Part shown: in pieces, positions 17,493 to 26,495 of the stretch
Position numbering within the stretch: the first letter of the stretch is position 1
How the letters are laid out: every line of letters starts with the position of its first letter
NCBI GenBank assembly: GCA_903932145.1
Contig: CAIZFE010000044.1
Coordinates: 1 to 41,342, forward strand
Length of the DNA: 41,342 bases
DNA from: an uncultured Rhodopila sp.
GTDB lineage: Bacteria; Pseudomonadota; Alphaproteobacteria; Acetobacterales; Acetobacteraceae
Reading direction: 5' to 3'
Translations under genes and position numbers: made by a program
The notes under the pieces: model-generated
Told to the model about the DNA's origin: nothing
Databases searched by the model: none
Seen by the model: the letters and a program-made list of their open reading frames with translations, nothing else

Positions 17493-18311
17493 GTGTCCGC
17501 TACGCCGCCCGAAGTCACGCCGGTAAGCGACCCGGAAACCCTGCCGCTCGGTGAAAAAACGACAAATGTGGTTTTTCCCTATTGCTCGACATCTACCGGC
17601 AGGAACCGGGTGTTTAGGAGGATGTTCATCGAACCTTGCCGTTTTTTGCTACGGCTTTGGGGCTGATCGTGGCGTCGCTGAACTACTCGGCAACTCAGTT
17701 ACCCTCTTGGGGCGCGGTCTTGAAATCTTGCGGCCAACCCGGATCGCCGCACCTCAATTGGCTAATCGTGCCGTGCTCGTGGTCTGTGTTGCTTGCCGGG
17801 CGGTTTTTGCTTGTCGTCGTAGGTTTGAGCGGCGCCGTATTATCGTATCTCGCGCTGGCGACGAGACGGCGCGACTATAAGCGGATCGGGCCGGAGGGTG
17901 TGATTCTCAGGCGAGCACGCGACCTCCACAATTACCACGCCGGCGCGGGACTCAGGGACGACGGACTCGACACGGCGGCGATGATCGATATCAGATCGCA
18001 ATTACTTGACACGTTTTCCGAGGTTGTCCCGATCAACCGCGAGGTGACCTTGCAACGATACCACTACCGCGCCCGGGCGGTGTTAAGCCTCTTATGGAGC
18101 TTGTTCTTTGCCTTGCTCGCCACATGCTCATCATAGCCACGGCGAAATTTGGCATTATCGAGGCTTCACCGCGACAAACGACGCTTCGCCGACGCAGAAT
18201 GCACGCCACCCGGCACCACAGGGCGCCCCTGAGCCGGCCGTAAAGCCGAGTGGAAACATGACGTTCACCGTCCAAAAGGGCGCTGATGCGCTCCCGTCCC
18301 TGAAGAAGTAG
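17493..18311 (+). pseudogene. Broken membrane-protein gene of unknown family
   Basis: A GTG at 17493 with AGGA nine bases upstream opens SATPPEVTPVSDPETLPLGE, then KTTNVVF. One base is missing near 17575-17578. The next frame continues LLDIYRQEPGV, meets TAG at 17615-17617 (most simply CAG to TAG), and goes on EDVHRTLPFFATALGLIVASLNYS. It has two further hydrophobic helices and a charged domain ending QRYHYRARAVLSLLWSLFFALLAT at about 18125. Beyond that, other frames carry plausible continuations (LIIATAKFGIIEA, then a Pro/Ala-rich tail ending GADALPSLKK at 18311), so more shifts are likely. The intact form would be a membrane protein of over 210 residues. The exact end and the family are uncertain. 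Confidence 0.6.
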
Positions 18312-18375
18312 CAGTCGCGCGGCGAGACGGCGCGCCTCGCGTCGGCGTCAGTCTTGCCGCCCTCCGCCGATCGGA

Positions 18376-18567
18376 TCAGCGGCGCCAACCGCCTCCATGA
18401 CCCCAACCGCCGCCGACGCCGACATAGCCGCCACCGTAATAAGGTCCGCTGTAGCCGTATGCCGGATACGCCGGATAGGCCGGGTAAACCACGCAGCCAC
18501 CGAGCATTCCGGCCAAACCAAGGGCGGCCAGCGTGAGGATCGTGCGCGAGCAAATTCGATTTGCCAT
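18376..18567 (-). CDS. Small Tyr/Gly-rich lipoprotein
   Basis: A 63-residue protein with a lipoprotein signal: MANRICSRTILTLAALGLAGMLGGC, with the lipobox cysteine at residue 25. The mature part is only about 38 residues, with YPA repeats (YPAYPAYPAYGYSG) and a Gly/Trp-rich end (GVGGGWGHGGGWRR). A clear AAGGAA precedes the ATG at 18567. It is probably anchored to a membrane; function is unknown. It is divergent from the DUF6600 gene, whose product is also exported and aromatic-rich. Confidence 0.75.
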   Translation of the reverse strand: MANRICSRTILTLAALGLAGMLGGCVVYPAYPAYPAYGYSGPYYGGGYVGVGGGWGHGGGWRR

Positions 18568-18736
18568 GGGCGAGTTCCTTCTTGCAGACCTCCATCACAT
18601 GGGCAGTGCTCACGGCGTTTTGGCGGCGGACAAGCGTCAAACCTGTGGCATGCAGCGGTGCGAGAAACCGCCACACGCCGGACGTGTTTTGGCCATCGTC
18701 GGGGATGATCATCGTTCAATCAAATGGTGCGATCGG

Positions 18737-20608
18737 ATGCCCGGGATGCGCAGAAACACTCGATTTTTCCGCTTAACGGCCAGCGTGGCGATCACCGCGC
18801 TGCTATGGGACATAACCCTGCCGCCGGCGGCATTCGCCCAACCGGCGCCTCCGCCGATTCCGCAACTCTACACACCCCAATCCCAAACCGACCCGCCCGC
18901 TCGGGTTGGTCGCATCGCTCGCATCAACGGCACGGTCTCATTCCACAATCAGGGCGATGCAGACTGGAGTCCGGCCAGCGTCAACTATCCCGTCAGCACC
19001 GGCGAGGCGTTTTGGACCGAACCGGCATCCACCACGGAACTCGAAATCTCCGACAGCCGAATCGTTCTGGCACCGGCCACGCAATTGGATATCGCGACGC
19101 TCGATACGAATGGCGTGCAGGCCGTGGCCGCACAGGGCGAGACCTACCTGCATCTGCGCGACCTGACGTCGAATGAAACGTGGGTGGTGCAGACTCCGCG
19201 CGGGCTGGTCCGGCTTGGCGGCCCCGGTCGATACGACTTCATTGTTGGATCAACCGAACAGCCGACCCTCGTGACGGTCGTGGATGGATCGGCGGATATA
19301 GAAGGCGCGGGCATGGCGCTGCACATTGGCAGCGGACAAACCGCGACGATCGCCGGTTCGGATACGCTTCAGGGTTCGGTTGGACCGGCTGTGCGCGATC
19401 CTTTCCTGACGGCGACGTTGAACGCCGAACGCCCGTCAGCGGCGGTGCCAGTCCCTGCACCGGTCGTGGCGATGCCCGGCGGAAGCGACCTGGCCGGATA
19501 CGGTAACTGGGCGCCTGCTCCGGAGTTTGGACAGGTGTGGTACCCGCCGGTCTCGCCAGATTGGGTGCCCTATCGCGACGGTCACTGGGCGTACGTGGCC
19601 CCCTGGGGCTGGACCTGGATCGACGATGCGCCGTGGGGTTTCGCACCCTTCCACTATGGGCGGTGGATCGAAATCGATGGCCGCTGGGCCTGGACTCCCG
19701 GCAGCTATGCGGCCGATCCGCCCGTCTATGCGCCGGCGTTGGTCACGTTCATCGGCATTGGCGCGGGAATCGCCGTCGGAGCCGCCCTCGCCGCCGGGAC
19801 CATTGGATGGATACCGCTCGGCCCCCATGAACCGTTCCATCCCTGGTATCGCGCATCGGATCGTTACAGGCAGCAGATCAACGTCAATCACGCGACGAAC
19901 ATCAACAACACGGTTACCCTCGATAACTACATCAATCGTCGGGCCGCAACCGCCATTCCCGGTTCGGCTATGGCAACCTCGCGGCCGGTGCAGTCAGTCG
20001 TCCAGCCGGTGACACCACAGCAGATCGCGATCGCCCGGCCGATTATGGGCCAGCAGCCGGTGCGGCCGACCGCTCAGACGGCCGGCCTCACCCCGGCGGT
20101 CGCCCGGCAGTTCCAGTTGGACCAGACCGTGCGTTCGGCGCCCGGGCCGGCGATACGCTCCGCTTCACCCGGGGTCGGGGGCATTGGTTCACCCCGTACG
20201 GGCATTGGTGTTCCCCGGCCGGATTTTCATGCGCCCGGCGTCAATCCGCCGATCTATCAGCCGCCTTCCCCGGGACTGCCCCGGCCGAATGGACCGCGTT
20301 TCGGCACGCCGGAACCAGCTATCGGCGCGCCCCTCCCATTTGTTCGGCCAGAGCCAACACCGGTAAGGCCGGAAGGACCCCATGCGGACTATCGGCCGTT
20401 GCCCCGGGTGGTGACGCCGCACCCGATCGAGCAACACGAACACCAGCCAAGCGCCCTGTCGCGTCCCGAACCGCCCCGCTTCTTGCCGCCCACGCCCGTC
20501 CCGCATGCCGAACCGCCGCGCTTCGCACCACCCGCGCCGCGATCGGAACCGCCGCGTCCAGCCGCCTCCGCACCGGAAGCCCATGAAAAAAGATCCGGTG
20601 AGCGCTAA
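18737..20608 (+). CDS. Exported FecR-like / DUF6600 protein
   Basis: A protein of about 623 residues with a signal peptide (RRNTRFFRLTASVAITALLW...AAFA). Residues about 50-210 look like a FecR-type beta domain: GRIARINGTVSFH, then GEAFWTEPASTTELEISDSRIVLAP, LDTNGVQAVAAQGETYL and RGLVRLGGPGRYDF. Residues about 250-360 carry the tryptophan-rich DUF6600 pattern YGNWAPAPEFGQVWYPP, DWVPYRDGHWAY and WGWTWIDDAPWGFAPFHYGRW. A short hydrophobic stretch follows (FIGIGAGIAVGAALAAG). The last 200 residues are Pro-rich and low-complexity. The start could be 18737 or 18746; neither has a strong ribosome site. A periplasmic or envelope role is likely, but no reaction is known. Confidence 0.83.
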   Translation: MPGMRRNTRFFRLTASVAITALLWDITLPPAAFAQPAPPPIPQLYTPQSQTDPPARVGRIARINGTVSFHNQGDADWSPASVNYPVSTGEAFWTEPASTTELEISDSRIVLAPATQLDIATLDTNGVQAVAAQGETYLHLRDLTSNETWVVQTPRGLVRLGGPGRYDFIVGSTEQPTLVTVVDGSADIEGAGMALHIGSGQTATIAGSDTLQGSVGPAVRDPFLTATLNAERPSAAVPVPAPVVAMPGGSDLAGYGNWAPAPEFGQVWYPPVSPDWVPYRDGHWAYVAPWGWTWIDDAPWGFAPFHYGRWIEIDGRWAWTPGSYAADPPVYAPALVTFIGIGAGIAVGAALAAGTIGWIPLGPHEPFHPWYRASDRYRQQINVNHATNINNTVTLDNYINRRAATAIPGSAMATSRPVQSVVQPVTPQQIAIARPIMGQQPVRPTAQTAGLTPAVARQFQLDQTVRSAPGPAIRSASPGVGGIGSPRTGIGVPRPDFHAPGVNPPIYQPPSPGLPRPNGPRFGTPEPAIGAPLPFVRPEPTPVRPEGPHADYRPLPRVVTPHPIEQHEHQPSALSRPEPPRFLPPTPVPHAEPPRFAPPAPRSEPPRPAASAPEAHEKRSGER

Positions 20609-20645
20609 CCCGACCGCTTGCCGTCTCACGCGCCGGCCGACGGAC

Positions 20646-21281
20646 TCAGACGACTGCATCGGTGATCGTCTGCGGATACGGGACGGAGCCGCGAAACGAC
20701 GGCCGTTGTTCCAGCCGGTCACTCAACGCCGCCAGGTTGGGATGATGCGCCCGCCAAGGATAGTCCGGCCACCGAACCGACATATAGCCGGTGACCGTCC
20801 CGGCGGCGATATCGGCCAGACCGAAACGGTCCCCAACGACATACTCGCGGTCGCCGGCAATGCGGGCGAGTGCCGCGATGCCGCCATCGATCTTGCGCTG
20901 CTGGCGCGCCATCCAGGCCTGACTGCGATGCTCCAGCACCCGGTGACGCTCAAAGAACAACAACACGAAGGCATCGCAGACGCCGTCGCACAGAACCTCC
21001 ACCTGGCGGGCAGCGAGCGTGCCGTCGATGTCGTCAGGCAACATCGGTGGCATCGGATATTTCGCCTCAAGATACTCCAGGATGAAACGAGACTCGTAGA
21101 TCGAGGACCCGTCATCCAGAATCAGGACGGGCAATTTCTCCAGCGGGTTGTATTGCGGCGTCCTGGTGGTGCTGTCCCAGGGAACCTCGGTCTGGAGTTC
21201 GAACGGGATTCCCTTTTCGGCCAGCGCGATACGGACCTTGCGGGCGTATGGGCTGGGCGTGGCGCTGATCAGTCGCAACAT
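20646..21281 (-). CDS. Glutathione S-transferase family protein
   Basis: A 211-residue cytosolic protein with a thioredoxin-like N-domain: MLRLISATPSPYARKVRIALAEKGIPFEL, cis-proline region NPLEKLPVLILDDGSSIYESRFILEYLEAKYP. The helical C-domain contains VVGDRFGLADIAAGTV, the usual N-capping/Asp motif. The probable active residue is serine in SPYARKVR. The start ATG at 21281 has GGGAG seven bases upstream; a longer TTG start is unlikely. It lies 24 bases after mrp on the same strand, so co-transcription is likely. The substrate is unknown. Confidence 0.9.
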   Translation of the reverse strand: MLRLISATPSPYARKVRIALAEKGIPFELQTEVPWDSTTRTPQYNPLEKLPVLILDDGSSIYESRFILEYLEAKYPMPPMLPDDIDGTLAARQVEVLCDGVCDAFVLLFFERHRVLEHRSQAWMARQQRKIDGGIAALARIAGDREYVVGDRFGLADIAAGTVTGYMSVRWPDYPWRAHHPNLAALSDRLEQRPSFRGSVPYPQTITDAVV

Positions 21282-21305
21282 GGTCGTCTCCCGTCCGTTT
21301 CTCAA

Positions 21306-22439
21306 TCAATCGATAACGATCCGGGGGCCGGCGCCTCGCGCGGCCGGCGCACCGGACACCTTCTCCCACACCCGCGTTGCCAGTTTGGCGTAGGCCATCG
21401 CCGCGTCGCTTTCAGGCGCCAAGGCCGCGATCGGGGTGCCGGCATCGGACGCCATCCGGATGTCCAGCAACAATGGGATCTCGCCCAGGAATTCGGTGCC
21501 CAAACGAGCAGCCTCGGTTTTCGCGCCGCCATGACCGAAGATGTCGGCGCGATGGCCGCAGTTCGGACAGCAATAAAAGCTCATGTTTTCGACAAGACCC
21601 AGCACGGGGACTTTGGTCTTTTCGAACATGCGGACGCCGCGGCGGGCGTCGATCAGGGCGATGTCCTGCGGGGTGGAGACGATGACCGCGCCGGTCAGCG
21701 CCACGCGCTGCGCCATGGTCAACTGCGCGTCGCCGGTCCCCGGCGGCATATCCACCACCAGGATGTCGAGCGCACCCCACTCGACCTGCCCCATCATCTG
21801 TTCGAGAGCGCCCATGACCATCGGGCCGCGCCAGATCATCGGGGTTTCCTCATCAACCAGGAAGCCGATCGACATGCAGGACACGCCCCATGCCTCCAGC
21901 GGGATCATCTTGTCGCCCTTGACGACGGGCTTCCGGTTCAGTCCGACCATGCGCGGCAGGCTGGGTCCATAGATATCGGCGTCCAGCAGGCCGACCTTGT
22001 GCCCCTGGCGAGCGAGCGACACCGCGAGGTTCACCGCCACGGTCGATTTACCGACGCCGCCCTTGCCGGACGCGACCGCCACGATCGCTTTCACATCAGG
22101 CAGCAACAGCGCCTTCCCGGCGGGACCGCCGGCCGGAGCGCCGTGACTGTGGCCGTGCGCGGGGGCGGGTTTCGCAGCCGGCGGCGGCGCTTTGTGCGCG
22201 GTCAGGATCGCGGTGGCGTTGGTCACGTTCGGCTGGCGCATCAGCAGGGCTTCGACCTCCCGCCGCACCGGCTCCATCGCCGCGGCATGCGCGCGGTCGG
22301 TCAGCAGCGTTGCCTGGACAAGACCGCCCCGCACCTCGATGCCTTCGACCAGGCCCGCGGTGACGATGTCCCGCCCGGAGGCCGGGTCCTTGATCGCGCG
22401 CAAAGCCGCGCGCAGGGCATCCGAAGAAGCATCGACCAT
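21306..22439 (-). CDS. mrp: Mrp/ApbC iron-sulfur cluster carrier ATPase
   Basis: A 377-residue P-loop ATPase that carries and transfers Fe-S clusters. Residues 1-85 form a MIP18 (DUF59) domain. A His/Pro-rich linker follows (HGHSHG at 95-100). The deviant Walker A SGKGGVGKST lies at residues 124-133. DADIYGPSLPRM and VVDMPPGTGDAQL are typical of the family. The cluster-binding CxxC is C291 and C294 in FYCCPNCGH. It is divergent from hflK with a 146-base intergenic region, and is followed by a GST gene. Confidence 0.95.
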   Translation of the reverse strand: MVDASSDALRAALRAIKDPASGRDIVTAGLVEGIEVRGGLVQATLLTDRAHAAAMEPVRREVEALLMRQPNVTNATAILTAHKAPPPAAKPAPAHGHSHGAPAGGPAGKALLLPDVKAIVAVASGKGGVGKSTVAVNLAVSLARQGHKVGLLDADIYGPSLPRMVGLNRKPVVKGDKMIPLEAWGVSCMSIGFLVDEETPMIWRGPMVMGALEQMMGQVEWGALDILVVDMPPGTGDAQLTMAQRVALTGAVIVSTPQDIALIDARRGVRMFEKTKVPVLGLVENMSFYCCPNCGHRADIFGHGGAKTEAARLGTEFLGEIPLLLDIRMASDAGTPIAALAPESDAAMAYAKLATRVWEKVSGAPAARGAGPRIVID

Positions 22440-22585
22440 GGCTGTATGAACCCTATACCTTGCAAACCTGAGACGGGCGGCGGATAAGCACCCCGACGCG
22501 TGCGCCTGTCCAGACTGATATGGCGCATCATACCGTTTCCGCCAACGGCTCGCGCATCGGGCGATTCGACAGGAGACACCCCATC

Positions 22586-23911
22586 ATGCCATGGAACAAC
22601 GGCGGTCCCGGACCGTGGGGCAACCCTTCAGGCGGAAACGACGACAACAAGCCGACGCAGGGTCCCTGGGGCAAAAAGGCGCCTAATAAGGATGAGCCTG
22701 GCCGTCCCGACCTGGATCGCGGCGCGCCGCGTCCCGATCGCCCGACCGGTGGCGGCGGTGGAGGCGGCCCGTTTGGCGGTGGTCCGTTCGGTGGCGGCAA
22801 TCCGCCCGATTTGGACAAACTAATCGAGCAGGCCCAGAGCTTCATTCGCGGCATGGTGGGCGGCGGTGGTGGCGGAGGTCGCCGCTCGGGTGGTAGCCCA
22901 TTCGGTGGTTTCGGCAACAGCCGCGGACTTATGTTCCTGCTTTTGCTGGTCGTCGTGGTCTGGTTCGGCGGCGGCTTCTACCGCGTGCAGCCGGACGAGC
23001 AGGGCGTAGTGCTGCGCTTCGGCGCGTACTCCTATTGGACCCCGCCCGGCCTGCATTGGCATCTGCCCTGGCCGATCGAATCGGTCGAGCTTCCCACGGT
23101 TACCCGCATCAACCGCACCGAAATTGGTTATCGGTCCACTACCGGCGGCAACGTCGAGTCAGGTCACGACAGCGCTGGCCGGGACGTCCTGGCCGAGAGC
23201 CTGATGCTGACCGGCGACGAAAACATCATCGACATCGATGTCGCGGTGTTTTGGCGCATCAACAATGCCTCCGCATTCCTGTTCAACACCGCCAATCCGG
23301 AAGCTTTGGTTCGGGGTGTCGCGGAAAGCTCCATGCGTGAAGTGATCGGTCGCACGCCGATCCAGCCCGCGCTCGGGCCACTGCGCGGACAAATCGAGGG
23401 CGACGTCCTGAAGCAGACCCAGGAAATCCTGGACCGCTACAAAGCCGGGGTGGAAGTCACCCAGGTTCAACTCCAGAAGGTTGATCCTCCGGCGGCCGTC
23501 ATCGAGAGTTTCCGGGATGTCCAGCGGGCGAACACCGACGCCGAGAGGATGCGCAACGAGGCCGAGTCCTACCGCAACGACATCGTGCCGCGCGCCCGTG
23601 GCGACGCAGCGCGCATCGTCGCGGAAGGCCAAGGTGCGAAAGCCGCTTCGGTCGCCCAGGCGAGCGGTGAGGCCCAGCGGTTCAACAGCGTGTTGAAAGC
23701 CTATCAGGCGGCCAAGGACGTCACACTCAGCCGCATGTACCTCGATACGATGGAAGACGTGCTGGCCCACTCGCAGCCGCTGGTCGTGGACGATAAGTTG
23801 AAGGGTTTGGTGCCGTTCCTGCCGTTGAACGTGCCGCCGCCTAAAACGATCGTTCCGACGGCTCCGGCATCATCCGCCTCAGTGGGCGCCTCTACGGGAG
23901 CCAGCCGATGA
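22586..23911 (+). CDS. hflK: HflK, FtsH protease modulator
   Basis: A 441-residue inner-membrane SPFH protein that forms a cage with HflC around the FtsH protease. The cytoplasmic N-terminus (about 110 residues) is very rich in Gly and Pro (GGGGGGPFGGGPFGGGNPPDL). One membrane helix follows at about 112-130 (LMFLLLLVVVVWFGGGFY). The SPFH/band-7 domain begins VQPDEQGVVLRFGAY, and a long charged helix follows (DAERMRNEAESYRNDIVPRA). AGGAG lies ten bases before the ATG. Its stop overlaps the hflC start by four bases. Confidence 0.95.
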   Translation: MPWNNGGPGPWGNPSGGNDDNKPTQGPWGKKAPNKDEPGRPDLDRGAPRPDRPTGGGGGGGPFGGGPFGGGNPPDLDKLIEQAQSFIRGMVGGGGGGGRRSGGSPFGGFGNSRGLMFLLLLVVVVWFGGGFYRVQPDEQGVVLRFGAYSYWTPPGLHWHLPWPIESVELPTVTRINRTEIGYRSTTGGNVESGHDSAGRDVLAESLMLTGDENIIDIDVAVFWRINNASAFLFNTANPEALVRGVAESSMREVIGRTPIQPALGPLRGQIEGDVLKQTQEILDRYKAGVEVTQVQLQKVDPPAAVIESFRDVQRANTDAERMRNEAESYRNDIVPRARGDAARIVAEGQGAKAASVAQASGEAQRFNSVLKAYQAAKDVTLSRMYLDTMEDVLAHSQPLVVDDKLKGLVPFLPLNVPPPKTIVPTAPASSASVGASTGASR

Positions 23912-24786
23912 ACCGTCTCACCATCCCCGGCATCGTCGGTCTTGTTGTCCTGGCTGTTATCGCCAACGCCAGTCTGTTCACCGTGTCGCAAACCGAGCAG
24001 GTGCTTGTTGTACAATTCGGTAAGGTGGAGCGGGCGGTCGAGGAGGCCGGACTGCACGTCAAGACTCCATTCGTGCAGAACGTCATCACCTTCGAGAAGC
24101 GCCTTCTGGCGGTCGAACTGCCCAATGAAGAGGTTATCCTCGGCGACCAGCGCCGCCTGATCATCGACACGTTCACGGTGTTCCGCATCACCGATCCATT
24201 GCAGTTCTATCAGGCGATCGGGCCGATCCCGGACAACATCCGCGGACGCCTGAACTCTGTCGTCACGGGCAGCCTGCGCCGGGTGTTGGGCAACAACAAG
24301 TTGCTGGACGTGCTGTCCGCTGACCGCGAGCATATCATGTCCACCATCCGAGGCCAGGTGAACACCGAGATGCAGAATTTCGGCGTCTCGATCGAGGATG
24401 TGCGTATTCGCCGAGCGGATCTTCCGAAGGAAAACACCGACGCGATTCTGTCGCGGATGCAGTCGGAACGTCAGCGAATCGCCGCCCAGGCGCGTGCCGA
24501 AGGCGCCGAGGCGTCACAGCGCATCAAGGCCGACGCGGAACGCGAGCGCACGGTGCTGGTCGCCGATGCCAAAGCCACCGCCGACAATCTGCGCGGTGAA
24601 GGCGAAGGCGAGGCCACCAACATCTATGCCAAATCGTTCGGCCAGGACCCGGCGTTCTTCTCGATCTGGCGGACGCTGCAGGGCTATCGCGATATTTTTG
24701 ACAGCGGTTCGGCCCGCCTCGTCGTCAGCCCGAACAACGACTACCTGAAATATCTGCAAGCGCCACCAGTGGACGCATCACGATAG
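23908..24786 (+). CDS. hflC: HflC, FtsH protease modulator
   Basis: A 292-residue SPFH partner of HflK with an N-terminal membrane helix (IPGIVGLVVLAVIANASLFTV). The band-7 domain contains VSQTEQVLVVQFGKVERAV and LGDQRRLIIDTFTVFRI. The conserved RIRRADLPKENTDAILSRMQSERQR is the HflC signature, followed by a long alpha-helix. The ATG overlaps the hflK stop (ATGA), so the two are translationally coupled and made in equal amounts. Confidence 0.96.
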   Translation: MNRLTIPGIVGLVVLAVIANASLFTVSQTEQVLVVQFGKVERAVEEAGLHVKTPFVQNVITFEKRLLAVELPNEEVILGDQRRLIIDTFTVFRITDPLQFYQAIGPIPDNIRGRLNSVVTGSLRRVLGNNKLLDVLSADREHIMSTIRGQVNTEMQNFGVSIEDVRIRRADLPKENTDAILSRMQSERQRIAAQARAEGAEASQRIKADAERERTVLVADAKATADNLRGEGEGEATNIYAKSFGQDPAFFSIWRTLQGYRDIFDSGSARLVVSPNNDYLKYLQAPPVDASR

Positions 24787-24881
24787 GAAAACGTCCGCGA
24801 ACGCCCCGTGTCTTTCAACGCAGAAGTTGCTAGCCTGGGGCGTCCGACCCATATGCGGCTCATTCGCCAGGAAAACCGATC

Positions 24882-26432
24882 ATGCGCCTGTTCCGCTCTC
24901 CCGTTGCCCGTGCCGCTTTGCTGGGTGTTTCCTTTGCGCTGGTGACTCCGGCGCTGCCGGTAATCCATCCGGCCATCGCGCGGTCCGCGCCTGACAGCTT
25001 TGCTGATTTGGCGGCAAAGTTGTTGCCGGCGGTGGTCAACGTATCGTCCACCCAGAATGTCACCGCCAAGAATGGCCCCGGTCCCGGCGTCGGTCCTGAA
25101 ATGCCGATATTCCCGCCCGGCTCGCCGTTCGAGCAGTTCTTCAAGGACTTCCTCAACCGCAACCGGCCAGGCCAGGGCGGCAACGGTGGCGGCGGCGGCG
25201 ACAATGCGCCGGCGCCGCGCCGCGCGCAGAGCCTCGGGTCGGGCTTCATCATCGATTCGACCGGCTTTGTCGTCACCAACAACCATGTCATCGAAGGCGC
25301 CGACGAGGTTGCGGTGATCCTCCAGGATGGCACCAGTCTGAAGGCCGAGATCGTTGGCCGCGACGAAAGCGGCGACCTCGCGTTGCTGAAGGTGAAATCC
25401 GACAAGCCGCTGCCGACGGTGGATTTCGGTGACTCCTCCGCGTCTCGGGTTGGCGACTGGGTGTTGGCGATCGGTAACCCGTTCGGCCTGGGCGGAACCG
25501 TCACCGCGGGCATTGTCTCGGCACGCGGGCGTGACATCCATCAGGGCCAGTACGACGATTTCATCCAGACCGATGCGGCGATCAATCGCGGCAACTCCGG
25601 CGGCCCGCTGTTCAACATGGATGGGCAGGTGATCGGCATCAACACGGCGATCTTCTCGCCGTCGGGTGGATCGATCGGTATCGGCTTCTCCATCCCGTCC
25701 AACATGGCAAAGAACATTGTTTCCCAACTGAAGGAATTCGGGCATCCCCGCCGCGGCTGGCTGGGCGTGAAGATCCAGCAGGTGACGCCGGATATCGCTG
25801 AAAGCCTCGGACTGAAGGATGCCTCCGGCGCCATGGTTGCCGGCATCACCGATGGCGGTCCGGCGGAGAAATCCAAAATTCACAGCGGCGACATCATCCT
25901 GAAGTTCGACGGTCAGGACGTGAAGGAGATGCACAACCTGCCGCGTATCGTCGCCGATGCCGTGGTCGGCAAGGAAGTGCCGGTGGTGCTGTGGCGCGAC
26001 GGCAAGGAAGTGACGGTGCAGACCGTGCTGGCCGAACGTCCCGCCGATGCTCAATTGGCGTCCACCGATTCCCCCAAGGCGGCCGACGCGACCAAGCCGA
26101 CCGATCTTGCCGGACTTGGCATGAAAGTGGCGCCTTTCAGTCCGGAACTGAAGGATAAGTTCCAGCTTCAGGACGGCCAAAAGGGTGTGGTCATCACCGA
26201 CGTGTCGCCGAATACGCCTGCCACCGATCGCGGTTTGAAGCCCGGTGACGTCATCGTGGAAGTGCAGCAGGTGGAGGTCACCTCACCCGCGGACATCCAA
26301 AAACAAGTGGATGTCGCGAAGAAGGCAGACCGGAAATTCGTGTTGATGTTGATCCAGCGCGAAGGCGGCGTGCAGTACGTTCCGTTGTCTCTGTCCAAGT
26401 CGTCGGCCGACAAGGACAAGCAGCCGGGCTAG
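24882..26432 (+). CDS. Do-family periplasmic serine protease (DegP/HtrA)
   Basis: A 516-residue protease-chaperone of the envelope. It has a signal peptide (RLFRSPVARAALLGVSFALVTPALP), a Gly-rich insertion (residues about 95-112) and a trypsin-like domain with catalytic H135 (VTNNHVIEGA), D165 (DESGDLALLKV) and S239 (INRGNSGGPLF). Two PDZ domains follow: RRGWLGVKIQQVTPDIAE and GQKGVVITDVSPNTPATDRGLKPGDVI. It lies 95 bases after hflC, forming a membrane/periplasm quality-control cluster. A bidirectional terminator follows the stop. Whether it is DegP, DegQ or DegS-like cannot be decided; two PDZ domains and a signal peptide favour DegP/DegQ. Confidence 0.95.
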   Translation: MRLFRSPVARAALLGVSFALVTPALPVIHPAIARSAPDSFADLAAKLLPAVVNVSSTQNVTAKNGPGPGVGPEMPIFPPGSPFEQFFKDFLNRNRPGQGGNGGGGGDNAPAPRRAQSLGSGFIIDSTGFVVTNNHVIEGADEVAVILQDGTSLKAEIVGRDESGDLALLKVKSDKPLPTVDFGDSSASRVGDWVLAIGNPFGLGGTVTAGIVSARGRDIHQGQYDDFIQTDAAINRGNSGGPLFNMDGQVIGINTAIFSPSGGSIGIGFSIPSNMAKNIVSQLKEFGHPRRGWLGVKIQQVTPDIAESLGLKDASGAMVAGITDGGPAEKSKIHSGDIILKFDGQDVKEMHNLPRIVADAVVGKEVPVVLWRDGKEVTVQTVLAERPADAQLASTDSPKAADATKPTDLAGLGMKVAPFSPELKDKFQLQDGQKGVVITDVSPNTPATDRGLKPGDVIVEVQQVEVTSPADIQKQVDVAKKADRKFVLMLIQREGGVQYVPLSLSKSSADKDKQPG

Positions 26433-26441
26433 TCTAACCGG

Positions 26442-26480
26442 ATCGGCCGTAACGGCGGTTCTCCCGCTGTTACGGCCGAT
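26442..26480. terminator. Bidirectional terminator between degP-like and PRC-barrel genes
   Basis: A 17-bp stem (26442-26458 with 26464-26480), with one G-U pair and a TTCTC loop, lies between convergent genes. It has no T run, so termination efficiency is uncertain. Confidence 0.7.
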
Positions 26481-26495
26481 TGGTATCGCGAGGGA

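Noticed and set aside
20505..22487. 660-codon plus-strand frame opposite the GST and mrp genes
   Set aside because: It is antisense to two clear enzymes with all motifs present; its product is His/Arg/Gln-rich without any domain, a common artefact in high-GC DNA.
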